Part shown: positions 1-7,134 of the stretch, piece after piece
How the letters are laid out: every line of letters starts with the position of its first letter
How positions within the stretch are numbered: position 1 is the first letter of the stretch
Source of the DNA: a virus
DNA: 23,204 nt
Direction: 5' to 3' (one strand)
IMG/VR virus record: IMGVR_UViG_3300042546_000429
Span: 1-23,204 of that record
Made by a program: the position numbers and the translations under genes
The notes under the pieces: model-generated
Databases searched by the model: none
Told to the model about the DNA's origin: nothing
What the model saw: only the letters and a program-made list of their open reading frames with translations

Positions 1-1770
1 GTATTTTTCCATAGATGCCTTTCTTTCAGCATCAGTTTGTGGTTTCGCACTAGATCTTCTTTCTGGAGATGTTGAAGAACGAGCACCCATTCCACCACGC
101 TCTAGCTGACGATCTCTCATTCTATCACTTTCTTCTTCATCAAGATGTGGTGCTGCTTTATACGAAGGATGCCCCGCCTTATAATTTTGCCATGCTTTGG
201 TATTTGCCTTTTTATCAGAAGCAGTGACAGTCATTCTGGTATCTTTTGGTTCTGGTTTTGTTCCACCATAAACCGCCTCACCAACTACTGCTTTCTTTAC
301 TTTTTTAGCAGCAGTGCCAGTTGCCTTAACTCCAGAAGCAACACCTTTACCAAATTCAGATGCACCTTTAGCAGCAACTTTTAATGCCTTACCAGCAGTT
401 GCAGTTGCAGCTTTATGACGCTCCATGCCTTGCTGATATGCCTTAACAGCACCAAGAACACCTTTTGCAATTCTATCTTTAAGTGGTTTTTTAGAACCTT
501 GTGCTTCTTTTGCTTTTTCTACTGCCTTTTTACCTTTATCAGTTGCAATTTTTTTAGCCACAGATGATTGACTTCTAAGAGCAGCAGTCATTCCTAAGGA
601 TTTGGAATTAGATCCTTCACCAGATCTCGCTGCTTGCTTCTCTTTACGAAGACGATTAATAGCTGCAGTTTTTGCTCCACCTTTGAGAGAACCAACAGAT
701 TTACCACCCTTTGTTACTGGTTCAATACGTCCACTTCTTCTTGCCTCGGTCAATTCATAATCTTCAGAAATATAAAAAACAAAATCAGTGAACTTTTCTA
801 ATCCAAGTTCTTCAATAACCATATCTAATCCATATTCATTTAATCCACACTGATAGAAATATTCAGATGCAATATCAATAGATTCGTTCAAATAATCTTC
901 GGTAATTTCTTGAACGTCAATAAGTTCTCCACCAAATAGAGATACCGTTTCTTTTATATCTGGATTAATTTTAATTTTATTATTTACTTTTTTCTCAGAA
1001 ATTTTCTTTTGGTCTTTTTGATTATCTAAAATATCAGCAACTTCAATAAGATCTTCTCTCCAATTTGAGAATGACTCTTTTACATTAGATGTATCTTTAC
1101 CATCTGGTTTTCCACCTTTTTTGCGTTGAATAGCGTTATGAACTGCACCGCGATATTCTTTTGCACCACTTTCTACTTTTCCATCACCATCATAATCTTT
1201 TTTAGCCTTCTTTTCGGGAGTCTTATGCTGAAGTGCCGCAGCAGTTTGTTCTCCTTTTTTCTTTTCTCCCTCATAAGGAGTTCCATAAGAAGTACCAACA
1301 ACAGATTGAATTTGTGGGTTTCTTCTCAATTCATATTTTTTCTTTAAAGTTGCATATCTTCTATATGGTTTACCATATCCTTTTACAGGAGTAACTAAAA
1401 CCATTTCTTTCTTATTATCATCTGCTTCATTAATATTACCATCAACATCTTCTTTTACTGAACCACCAAATACCATACCTTTGGCAAGTTCTTTAACTGG
1501 AGCAGATGCAGAAGAATTTTGAAGAACTTGAGACCATGCTCTCTCTAAAGGTATACCTTCTCTTCTTGACTTATATCTAGTGTCGTATGCAAGTTGTCTT
1601 GCTTGCTTTTTAATTTTTTCATCTGGACTTCCACCAGCATCAGACTTATCTCCACCTTCTTTCTGAGGAGCTTTTTTAGCTAATTGTGGTTTAGTTGGAG
1701 TTTTACCAAGTTGTGCTTCAAACTCTCTTAAATAGACCCCATGAAGGTCAGTTACGATATGTCTTAACAT
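1..1770 (-). CDS. Large Lys/Ala/Gly-rich cyanophage protein, 3' end outside window
   Basis: The frame is open without a stop from an ATG at 1770 to the left edge (590 codons); the C-terminus lies outside. I do not recognise a characterised family. Residues 1-25 (MLRHIVTDLHGVYLREFEAQ...) look folded. Residues 192-197 read DYDGDG, an EF-hand or dockerin-like calcium loop, although the usual Glu at loop position 12 is displaced. Residues about 231-340 are acidic and helical (SFSNWREDLIE, then EYFYQCGLNEYGLDMVIEEL). After residue 345 the protein becomes a long Lys/Ala/Gly-rich, probably disordered or helical region. Its size, composition and place beside genes with capsid-targeting-like N-termini and late-promoter-like sites suggest a virion or head-core component, which is inference. 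No clear Shine-Dalgarno (SD) sequence precedes the ATG. ATAAATA motifs lie 36-46 bases upstream. Confidence 0.8.
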   Translation of the reverse strand, partial: MLRHIVTDLHGVYLREFEAQLGKTPTKPQLAKKAPQKEGGDKSDAGGSPDEKIKKQARQLAYDTRYKSRREGIPLERAWSQVLQNSSASAPVKELAKGMVFGGSVKEDVDGNINEADDNKKEMVLVTPVKGYGKPYRRYATLKKKYELRRNPQIQSVVGTSYGTPYEGEKKKGEQTAAALQHKTPEKKAKKDYDGDGKVESGAKEYRGAVHNAIQRKKGGKPDGKDTSNVKESFSNWREDLIEVADILDNQKDQKKISEKKVNNKIKINPDIKETVSLFGGELIDVQEITEDYLNESIDIASEYFYQCGLNEYGLDMVIEELGLEKFTDFVFYISEDYELTEARRSGRIEPVTKGGKSVGSLKGGAKTAAINRLRKEKQAARSGEGSNSKSLGMTAALRSQSSVAKKIATDKGKKAVEKAKEAQGSKKPLKDRIAKGVLGAVKAYQQGMERHKAATATAGKALKVAAKGASEFGKGVASGVKATGTAAKKVKKAVVGEAVYGGTKPEPKDTRMTVTASDKKANTKAWQNYKAGHPSYKAAPHLDEEESDRMRDRQLERGGMGARSSTSPERRSSAKPQTDAERKASMEKY

Positions 1771-1792
1771 TGTATTAAAAATTAAATTTACT

Positions 1793-2383
1793 TTAATTTG
1801 CCTTATATTTATTTATGAAATTCTTTATTCTTTTAGTATCAGTCATTTTCATTGCATATTTTCTAAAAGAATCTGTTCCTATTTCTCTTTTATCCGCAGG
1901 AACACCAGATTTTTCAGTCCACTCAACAACATCTTTTATCCAAGACTTGAACATATTATTATCTTCAGTAACACAAATTAAATAATTCGTTCCTCTACGA
2001 ATTATTTTACCAACCATACCTGTGTTTAAATTCTCAACTATTGAACCCTCATTGAATATTTCTCTTGAAATATATTTTTCTCTTAGTATCTGTTCATCCT
2101 GTCTATCAGGTATATAATTTTCTTTTTTTATTTTTTTAGAGAAAGTTTGAGTCGAAACAGGTCTTTGATTAGCGGGTGTTCTAATTTGTTTAGGATCTGG
2201 TTCTCCAATAATTTGATTTTGATTATAGAATTTTAATCTACCACCTTCGTTCTTGGCTATAAATTCTCCAGTTTTTTTGTCATAAAATCCACCATGCCCA
2301 TCTGGCACGAGACCTAATCTCTTACCGTGAATTGCGGCAAGAGATTTATTAGATTCATTTAAAAATTGAGAGAAGCTTTTCAT
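1793..2383 (-). CDS. Putative internal head protein with T4-like capsid-targeting N-terminus
   Basis: The product has 196 residues. The N-terminus MKSFSQFLNES closely resembles the capsid-targeting peptide of T4 internal head proteins (MKTYQEFIAE). It ends in L-N-E, which fits the (L/I)-x-E cleavage rule of the T4 gp21 prohead protease; cleavage after residue 10 would leave a mature protein starting SNKS. Residues 19-43 form a Gly/Asp-rich block (HGKRLGLVPDGHGGFYDKKTG). Residues about 112-150 (GSIVENLNTGMVGKIIRRGT, then YLICVTEDNNMFKSWI) look like a small beta-barrel of KOW/SH3 type. The rest is basic (about 80-105 and 172-196). A CATAAATA late-promoter-like site lies about 20 bases upstream. 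Inference: a protein packaged in the head. The family itself has no function that I recognise. Confidence 0.75.
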   Translation of the reverse strand: MKSFSQFLNESNKSLAAIHGKRLGLVPDGHGGFYDKKTGEFIAKNEGGRLKFYNQNQIIGEPDPKQIRTPANQRPVSTQTFSKKIKKENYIPDRQDEQILREKYISREIFNEGSIVENLNTGMVGKIIRRGTNYLICVTEDNNMFKSWIKDVVEWTEKSGVPADKREIGTDSFRKYAMKMTDTKRIKNFINKYKAN

Positions 2384-2402
2384 ATTTGTTTTGATATACT
2401 AA

Positions 2403-2410
2403 TATTTATG
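2403..2410 (-). promoter_or_regulatory. Candidate late promoter (CATAAATA)
   Basis: On the minus strand this reads CATAAATA, fitting the NATAAATA form of T4-like cyanophage late promoters. It ends 20 bases before the ATG at 2383, close to the spacing of the two perfect TATAAATA sites in this window (about 24 bases). The motif also occurs by chance inside AT-rich genes here, so position is the main support. Confidence 0.45.
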
Positions 2411-2416
2411 AACTGA

Positions 2417-3496
2417 TTAAATTTCTTTATTTTTTCTTCTAGATACTATATATCCTTTGGTCCAAATACCACCTCTAACTCCATATATGGTTCTTCCATT
2501 ATAAGTTATCTTTCTATATCTTTCACCAGTTCTAGCACCTAAAACTGGATCATAATCTCTAGATAATCCAGATAAATCACCTTTTCTAACAATTTTAGTA
2601 GAGAACATAATATGTAAAACAGATCCCCTTACTGAAAATCTAGGATCCCCCTGAATAAAAAAATCTACGCTATCATATCCAGATGCTTTTTTATAATCTT
2701 TACCAAATACAGATTGTTTTTTTAAATTTCTATCAGATATTTTTCTATGTAAAGTAGTATAATCATCAGATAAACTTTCCCAGTTATTCACAACATCTTC
2801 ATTAAATTTTTTAACCTCTGGATGATTAGATATAATATCTCCAGACCTTTGAGTTATTCCCCCATATTGCTGGAAATCTAATGAGGTGGATCCACTTTTA
2901 TATGAAATAAAGCATACTTCATTTCCATCATAATCTATTACAACAAAATCTGCTTTTTTTGTTCCAACTCCACCAACAAATCCAGCAATATTTTTATATG
3001 TTTTATTTTTTATTTTAATATCGATTGGTTTTCCGTTACCACTTTCTTGTATTTTAGAATTAATTAATCTCAAAACATTTAATTCATAGTTATTGGATGG
3101 TTGCCTTTTCAAACTAGAATTCTTAGGAAAAACATGCTTATCTAATAACTCATTCCAAATATTATAAGATTTTGAATCTGCACCATCTGGAAATTTAAAT
3201 AATATTCTTATTTCTTTTTCTCTTTTACCAAATTTTTTAAAATCAGTTATTGTCAATCCAGGAAAAGAACTTCCTGTAACTCTCCCTTCAATATATTTTA
3301 CCCCAATATCTGTTAAAGCATCAGTAACTACTTCTAAAGTGTCAGACCTATCATTAGATTTTATAATTACAAATGTGGTTTGTTTGGTGTTAGTTTTATA
3401 TGCATAATCACCTTGAATATCTATTTTTATTTTATTCCTACTTTTTAAGTGTTTTTTTAAATCATCTATTATAGTCTTTGCACCCCTTAGTTCCAT
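2417..3496 (-). CDS. Hypothetical protein with PD-(D/E)XK nuclease-like core
   Basis: The product has 359 residues and belongs to no named family that I recognise. The central part shows a pattern like the PD-(D/E)XK nuclease fold: a helix with E138 (NNYELNVLRLI), then a beta-hairpin carrying D183 (KKADFVVIDYDG) and K200 in FISYK, followed by SGSTSLDFQQYGG at 201-213. The second acidic residue is replaced by Ser (S198-Y-K200), so catalysis is uncertain. The N-terminal 100 residues are a separate alpha/beta domain. The C-terminus (GRTIYGVRGGIWTKG) is Gly/Arg-rich. It lies just downstream of the two tRNAs and is probably co-transcribed with them. No SD is visible. An ACTAAATA site (3522-3529) is a weak late-promoter match. 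Alternative: a virion-associated protein using this fold without nuclease activity. Confidence 0.7.
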   Translation of the reverse strand: MELRGAKTIIDDLKKHLKSRNKIKIDIQGDYAYKTNTKQTTFVIIKSNDRSDTLEVVTDALTDIGVKYIEGRVTGSSFPGLTITDFKKFGKREKEIRILFKFPDGADSKSYNIWNELLDKHVFPKNSSLKRQPSNNYELNVLRLINSKIQESGNGKPIDIKIKNKTYKNIAGFVGGVGTKKADFVVIDYDGNEVCFISYKSGSTSLDFQQYGGITQRSGDIISNHPEVKKFNEDVVNNWESLSDDYTTLHRKISDRNLKKQSVFGKDYKKASGYDSVDFFIQGDPRFSVRGSVLHIMFSTKIVRKGDLSGLSRDYDPVLGARTGERYRKITYNGRTIYGVRGGIWTKGYIVSRRKNKEI

Positions 3497-3528
3497 TTTG
3501 GAATTTTAACTGCATTTAAAATATTTAG

Positions 3529-3611
3529 TGCCCAAGAGAAGATTCGAACTTCCACGCTTTTTAAGGCGGCGGATTCTAAGTCCGCTGTGTCTACCATTCC
3601 ACCACTTAGGC
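3529..3611 (-). tRNA. tRNA-Leu(TAG)
   Basis: The acceptor stem GCCTAAG pairs with CTTGGGC (one G-T wobble). The anticodon stem is GCGGA/TCCGC with loop CTTAGAA, giving anticodon TAG (reads CTA and other CTN Leu codons). A long variable arm of type II tRNAs (CGCCTTAAAAAGCG) and a T-arm GAAG-TTCGAAT-CTTC are present. The discriminator is A. CCA is not encoded (CTA follows). It starts 3 bases after the end of tRNA-Ala and shares its transcript. Confidence 0.95.
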
Positions 3612-3614
3612 ATA

Positions 3615-3685
3615 TGGAGAATACCAGAGTCGAACTGGTGATTGATGCTTGCAAAGCACCCGTTTTACCACTAAACTAATCCCCC
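3615..3685 (-). tRNA. tRNA-Ala(TGC)
   Basis: The acceptor stem GGGGGAT pairs with ATTCTCC and contains the G3-T70 wobble pair that marks alanine tRNAs. The anticodon stem GGTGC/GCATC has loop TTTGCAA, so the anticodon is TGC. The T-arm is ACCAG-TTCGACT-CTGGT. The discriminator is A and CCA is not encoded. The gene begins about 10 bases downstream of a consensus -10 box, so the primary transcript should start only a few bases before the tRNA 5' end. Confidence 0.95.
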
Positions 3686-3694
3686 ATACTCCAT

Positions 3695-3723
3695 ATTATA
3701 AAGTCCCCCTCAACTTTTGTCAA
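3695..3723 (-). promoter_or_regulatory. Perfect-consensus sigma70 promoter for the tRNAs
   Basis: The minus strand has TTGACA (3723-3718), a 17-base spacer, then TATAAT (3700-3695). Both hexamers and the spacing are the exact sigma70 consensus. It points at tRNA-Ala, whose 5' end is at 3685. The -35 box and most of the spacer lie inside the hairpin at 3703-3730. It implies host-polymerase expression of the tRNAs early in infection, and probably of the downstream gene. Confidence 0.9.
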
Positions 3724-3730
3724 GGGGGAC
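3703..3730 (-). terminator. Hairpin after the 208-residue gene, overlapping a promoter
   Basis: The inverted repeat has 8-bp arms (GTCCCCCT / AGGGGGAC) plus a short inner AC/GT pairing around AAAA. It lies 23 bases after the stop of the 3753-4379 gene. Only three Ts follow on the minus strand before TATAAT, so it is a weak intrinsic terminator at best. Its second role may be to shape the promoter that overlaps it. Confidence 0.55.
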
Positions 3731-3743
3731 AAAAATTATATTT

Positions 3744-3751
3744 TATTTATT
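3744..3751 (-). promoter_or_regulatory. Weak late-promoter-like site (AATAAATA)
   Basis: The minus strand reads AATAAATA just downstream of the stop of the 208-residue gene, fitting the NATAAATA late pattern. It could add late transcription of the tRNA and 359-residue gene unit. The hairpin at 3703-3730 would lie between it and the genes. Low confidence, because the motif is common in AT-rich DNA. Confidence 0.2.
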
Positions 3752-3752
3752 A

Positions 3753-4379
3753 TCAATCTGGTGTGTGCTGCATCATTGTATCCATCATCTTAATACCACG
3801 CTTTTCTTTCTTCTTACTTGCGGAATCAGTTTTACCAGCAGAAGAACCCATAAGTTTTCCTGCTTTATTCATTACTTTTGCAGTTGGAAACTCTTTATAT
3901 GCTTCAAGAATTTCATCAATCCAAACTTCACTAATATTTTCTGCCATTAATTCTGCAGATTCAAAAGTATCAGCATAACCTTCAACAAACAAATATTCTA
4001 CAATAGCGTCAAATTCCTCTTTATTAACTCCAGGTTTTTTAACTGGTCTTGGAGGATTGTTTAAAGGATTTTTTGAAAATGCCGCACGATGGTCTTCAGG
4101 TGGATTTCCGCGAGCAGCACGAGCACCACCATATCCATCTGCTCTTGGATCTTCTCCACGTTCTATAGCACCACGAATTGAACTCATCTTCATTGCACGA
4201 TTTTTAGAAGAACCTCTACTACCACCTTTTTGAGAAACAGCTGCTTTTCTATGCTTTTCCTCTTGTTTAGCAACCTTAGCAGAAGGAAACTCTTTCTTAC
4301 CTTCTTCAATATCAACTTCTTCTGAAAGATATAGAGAGTTGTACAAATCTCTCATTCCGTCTGGGTTACAAAAATCCAT
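3753..4379 (-). CDS. Hypothetical late cyanophage protein with duplicated KEFP(S/T)AKV motif
   Basis: The product has 208 residues starting at MDFCNPDG. The start was chosen at 4379 because AGGAA lies 5-9 bases upstream and a terminator and late promoter precede it; a longer frame to 4436 would run through that terminator. The same short motif appears twice, KEFPSAKV at 29-36 and KEFPTAKV at 162-169. Between them is a basic, Gly/Ser/Arg-rich segment (45-100) and a Pro-rich linker (104-117). Residues 121-160 (EEFDAIVEYLFVEGYADTFE, SAELMAENISEVWIDEILEA) form a small helical domain of a type common in cyanophage proteins of unknown function. The tail is Lys- and Met-rich. No catalytic motif is visible. 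The late promoter suggests a virion or assembly role. Confidence 0.75.
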   Translation of the reverse strand: MDFCNPDGMRDLYNSLYLSEEVDIEEGKKEFPSAKVAKQEEKHRKAAVSQKGGSRGSSKNRAMKMSSIRGAIERGEDPRADGYGGARAARGNPPEDHRAAFSKNPLNNPPRPVKKPGVNKEEFDAIVEYLFVEGYADTFESAELMAENISEVWIDEILEAYKEFPTAKVMNKAGKLMGSSAGKTDSASKKKEKRGIKMMDTMMQHTPD

Positions 4380-4402
4380 TTTCCTAATTCTTTTTATAAA
4401 AA

Positions 4403-4410
4403 TATTTATA
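4403..4410 (-). promoter_or_regulatory. T4-type late promoter (TATAAATA)
   Basis: This is a perfect 8/8 match to the T4 late -10 element on the minus strand, 23 bases before the ATG at 4379. It begins exactly where the T-tract of the upstream terminator ends, so termination of the mazG transcript and late initiation meet at one junction. Confidence 0.8.
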
Positions 4411-4433
4411 AAAAAACCTCCCAATATGGGAGG
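4410..4433 (-). terminator. Intrinsic terminator of mazG
   Basis: On the minus strand CCTCCC-ATATT-GGGAGG is a perfect 6-bp G/C-rich stem with a 5-base loop, followed by seven Ts. It begins 7 bases after the stop of the MazG gene. Confidence 0.9.
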
Positions 4434-4440
4434 CATATTA

Positions 4441-4851
4441 TCAGAGATCTCCTTCTACCCTATTTTCGGAACGGTAAACATCAAATGTTCCTTCTGGATA
4501 ACGAGCACTTAACTTTTCATAATTCATTTGAAGGATTTCTTCAAAATTAGTATCAAGTGCCATACACGCTTGAGCAAGATACCAACAAATATCACCAAGT
4601 TCACGTTTTAAGTGGAAGGCATTTTCTTCATTATAAGGTTTACCTTGAAGAATAATTTTTTTAACCACTTCAGTAAACTCTCCAGCTTCGGCACTCATAC
4701 CAAAAGCTGCTGTAATCAAACGAGGAACATCGGCATCATGAGTTGCCTCAAGTTCGGTCATTCGGGAAAGAAGTTGTGTAAAGTCGCTACTTGCAGGACT
4801 TGTAGTTTGGCGAACAAATTCAATATATTTTTTTGTATCAATGATTTGCAT
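4441..4851 (-). CDS. mazG: MazG-like nucleoside triphosphate pyrophosphohydrolase
   Basis: The product has 136 residues, a single MazG domain, shorter than the two-domain bacterial MazG. The metal-binding helices are visible: E55-A-G-E58 (GMSAEAGEFTEVVKK) and E84-L-G-D87 (LKRELGDICWYLAQA), the EXXE and EXXD motifs. The family hydrolyses (d)NTPs to NMP and pyrophosphate; phage MazG has been proposed to act on alarmones or on G/C nucleotides to suit host metabolism. Such genes are common auxiliary genes in cyanomyoviruses. It has its own sigma70-like promoter overlapping the stop of the upstream dehydrogenase gene and its own terminator, so it is a single-gene unit between the glycan island and the left block. 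Confidence 0.9.
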   Translation of the reverse strand: MQIIDTKKYIEFVRQTTSPASSDFTQLLSRMTELEATHDADVPRLITAAFGMSAEAGEFTEVVKKIILQGKPYNEENAFHLKRELGDICWYLAQACMALDTNFEEILQMNYEKLSARYPEGTFDVYRSENRVEGDL

Positions 4852-4873
4852 AGGTTTTTAGATTCTCTTTAAA

Positions 4874-4902
4874 AGAATAACAGATTTTGAATGTCTAGTC
4901 AA
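4874..4902 (-). promoter_or_regulatory. Sigma70-like promoter for mazG
   Basis: On the minus strand TTGACT (4902-4897), a 17-base spacer, then TATTCT (4879-4874, four of six matches to TATAAT). The -35 box overlaps the TGA stop of the dehydrogenase gene. A start about 7 bases downstream would leave a leader of about 16 bases to the ATG at 4851. Three other promoters in this window share the TTGAC(T/A)-N17 design. Confidence 0.55.
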
Positions 4903-6116
4903 GAACCAAATCGAGTGTTGCCGTAATAAATTACGTTAACATCATTTGACTTAAATTTTCTCCACGGATCCAGAACAACACTTCCTTTTGGAATATTGCA
5001 ATAAAGTTCATCATTACTCTCATCATGCCAGTAAGTTGTAGATGCACTGTGAGCAAGAAGAAAAACTGCAGGACCATCAGGAGTATATTCGTCTCCAGTA
5101 TATTTGTCAACATAAATTGGTGGTTTGCCCATCTCAGCACAATAATGCCCAACTAAAAGACTATAACTCCCATCAATATAAGGAACCTTTGGTTTATATG
5201 CTTTTCCATGAATGACAATTGGTAGGACATCGCCAGCAAGTTCAACTAACTTTTTAGCAAGATTTTTTGCTTGAACTTCTCTAGAACGCATAATTCCTTC
5301 AAAGAAATCATACCCCAGATCTAGTTTTTCTGCAAGATAACGGAGGGCAATATTATCTCTTGGATGGCAAGCACCACCATCACCCATTCCTGCCTTCATA
5401 TAATGAGGACTAATGATTCTAGATGCACCAAGGCATAACGCACTTGTAACAACATCAACATTAATATTCTTAGATTTTTCGGCAACATCTTGTATCATAT
5501 TCACAAAACTAATTTTGTTGCTAATAAATGTATTATAAAAAACTTTAATACATTCACATTCATCCCACGTACCAACAACATATGGGGGATCATTTTCCAT
5601 AACAGTTTTATAGAATTCAATGAGTTGTTTAGCATCCCCAGTTTCAGTACCATCTTCAGTACCAATCATTACCATTTCTGGGTTGACCATATCCCAAGCA
5701 ACAGACCCCATTGCAATAAGATATGGATTATAAACAAATCGAGTATTCTGGACTAATCTCGAAAATTGATTTCTAGTTGTTCCAGGAAGAACTGTAGAAA
5801 TAAGAACCAAAAGTTGATTCTTATTCATATAACAATTTGATTCAATCAAACACTCCTTTACAATGTCATAACTAAAATCTTTTGGATTCAAGTCCATACA
5901 TGGCTTACTACCATCATATTCTGGATCATGGGGAGTTGGAACAGCAATAAAAACAATATCGCTAATTTTTACAACATCCTCAATACTTTTTTTAACTTGT
6001 ACTAGGTTACTATTTTTATCACAAATATCATACCCATATACATTATGCCCATGCAGAACTATTTCTTCCGCACATGCCATACCCAATTTACCCAATCCAA
6101 TAAATCCAATTTCCAT
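4899..6116 (-). CDS. UDP-glucose/GDP-mannose dehydrogenase family protein
   Basis: The product has 405 residues, a typical length. The N-terminal Rossmann domain has G7-x-G9-x-x-G12 (IGFIGLGKLGMACA) and the family's AVPTP at 58-62. The central region has ECIKVFYNTFISNKISFVN (187-205), matching the conserved E-x-x-K-x-x-x-N helix (K191, N195). The catalytic cysteine is C250 in GDGGACHPRDN. The family carries out two-step NAD-dependent oxidation of a nucleotide sugar to the uronic acid, for example UDP-glucose to UDP-glucuronate; the substrate cannot be read from sequence. It is the last gene of the glycan island, starting 2 bases after the amidinotransferase stop, and probably supplies an acidic donor sugar to the glycosyltransferases upstream. 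Confidence 0.92.
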   Translation of the reverse strand: MEIGFIGLGKLGMACAEEIVLHGHNVYGYDICDKNSNLVQVKKSIEDVVKISDIVFIAVPTPHDPEYDGSKPCMDLNPKDFSYDIVKECLIESNCYMNKNQLLVLISTVLPGTTRNQFSRLVQNTRFVYNPYLIAMGSVAWDMVNPEMVMIGTEDGTETGDAKQLIEFYKTVMENDPPYVVGTWDECECIKVFYNTFISNKISFVNMIQDVAEKSKNINVDVVTSALCLGASRIISPHYMKAGMGDGGACHPRDNIALRYLAEKLDLGYDFFEGIMRSREVQAKNLAKKLVELAGDVLPIVIHGKAYKPKVPYIDGSYSLLVGHYCAEMGKPPIYVDKYTGDEYTPDGPAVFLLAHSASTTYWHDESNDELYCNIPKGSVVLDPWRKFKSNDVNVIYYGNTRFGS

Positions 6117-6118
6117 AA

Positions 6119-7093
6119 TTATTCTCTCTCAAGGTCTAAAGTTACGCAATGAAATCCACCACTTAATGTTCTTTGTTGTCTCATGGGAAGCATAGCACAC
6201 TCAATCCCATATCTTTCCAATACTTGTCTAGTTGGATGTTGATGTTCTTCCAAGACTACTAACTCATGACTAACACTAAGCAAGTTCATATTGGACCAAG
6301 GTGATGCATGATTATAACCTGGATAGTATCCAGTGTCTACAGGTTCTGGGCACCAAATTATTTCCCACTCATTAAATGGTTCAGGCAAATCATCTTTATC
6401 TTTTATTCTACTTGGATTTGCAAGTAAAAGACCTTCTCTTAAAAATGCAATAGTAGTATCAATATGAACATATGAATATACATTTTGGAGAAGATTTACC
6501 TGAACTTCTCCATCATAATGTTCATCCAAAAGTGATTGTAAATATTTTGCACCCGCAACATTTCCACTATTTGATACCAGATATAAAATCTCATTATTTG
6601 CACGAATTATATTGGCGGCATCAAATGCAGGAGTTACTTCAGTCAATGCAAGAATGTCTGGATTTCCAACACATTCTTCATTGTAAAGATCATCGAAATA
6701 ACAACAAGGCATTTCAATAACATCGGTCAAATGATGAGAATAAGATCTCCAATTACCCAATCTGGATCTTAATGGCATTGGTGTCGCTAATGCAACTTCA
6801 CCATGAACGAATACACAATCTCTTGGGCAATAGTTATAATAATCTGTTTTTTCTCTTTTTGGTCTCAATACTTCTACATCTTGAGACTTTAAAAAATCTA
6901 CAAGTATTTCTAAATCTTCATTTGCTTCTTCAATTACTTGCTCTGGATATGGTCCAACCTTGATTTCAGAAGTATCCTTAAGATCAGCATAGTTAATAGT
7001 CCGCAAACTTTTATCAACTGGGGGAACTACAGCATAGTCAGCAACACCAACTACAATTTTTTTTAATTTTCCCCACTCATTAGTACTATACAT
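6119..7093 (-). CDS. Amidinotransferase (glycine/inosamine-phosphate amidinotransferase family)
   Basis: The product has 324 residues, somewhat shorter than bacterial relatives. All active-site landmarks of the arginine:glycine amidinotransferase family are visible: PRD at 90-92, D158 in FDAANI, H210-I-D212 in YVHIDTTIAF, the SPWSNMNLL segment from 264, and the catalytic cysteine C316 in SGGFHCVTLDL near the C-terminus. The family moves the amidino group of arginine onto an amine, such as glycine (guanidinoacetate) or scyllo-inosamine-4-phosphate (streptomycin pathway). Here it sits between glycosyltransferases and a sugar dehydrogenase, and the same operon carries a DegT-type aminotransferase. 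Inference: it makes a guanidino sugar. It also has a sigma70-like promoter right before it. A free amino-acid product is the alternative. Confidence 0.9.
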   Translation of the reverse strand: MYSTNEWGKLKKIVVGVADYAVVPPVDKSLRTINYADLKDTSEIKVGPYPEQVIEEANEDLEILVDFLKSQDVEVLRPKREKTDYYNYCPRDCVFVHGEVALATPMPLRSRLGNWRSYSHHLTDVIEMPCCYFDDLYNEECVGNPDILALTEVTPAFDAANIIRANNEILYLVSNSGNVAGAKYLQSLLDEHYDGEVQVNLLQNVYSYVHIDTTIAFLREGLLLANPSRIKDKDDLPEPFNEWEIIWCPEPVDTGYYPGYNHASPWSNMNLLSVSHELVVLEEHQHPTRQVLERYGIECAMLPMRQQRTLSGGFHCVTLDLERE

Positions 7094-7105
7094 TTAAATA
7101 AAGAC

Positions 7106-7134
7106 ATTATAATCATTTTTTATTTAATAGTCAA
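7106..7134 (-). promoter_or_regulatory. Sigma70-like internal promoter before the amidinotransferase
   Basis: On the minus strand TTGACT (7134-7129), a 17-base spacer, then perfect TATAAT (7111-7106). The -35 lies in the last codons of the glycosyltransferase gene ending at 7124. The predicted start is only about 6 bases before the ATG at 7093, so the transcript would be nearly leaderless. It would let the last two island genes be expressed apart from the late promoter. Confidence 0.55.

Noticed and set aside
145-1347. Plus-strand open frames at the left end
   Set aside because: They are rich in Phe/Ser/Cys and lie opposite a continuous 590-codon minus-strand frame, so they are shadows.
4380-4436. 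Upstream in-frame start for the 208-residue gene
   Set aside because: The extension is encoded by the terminator and late promoter, and the ATG at 4379 has an SD.
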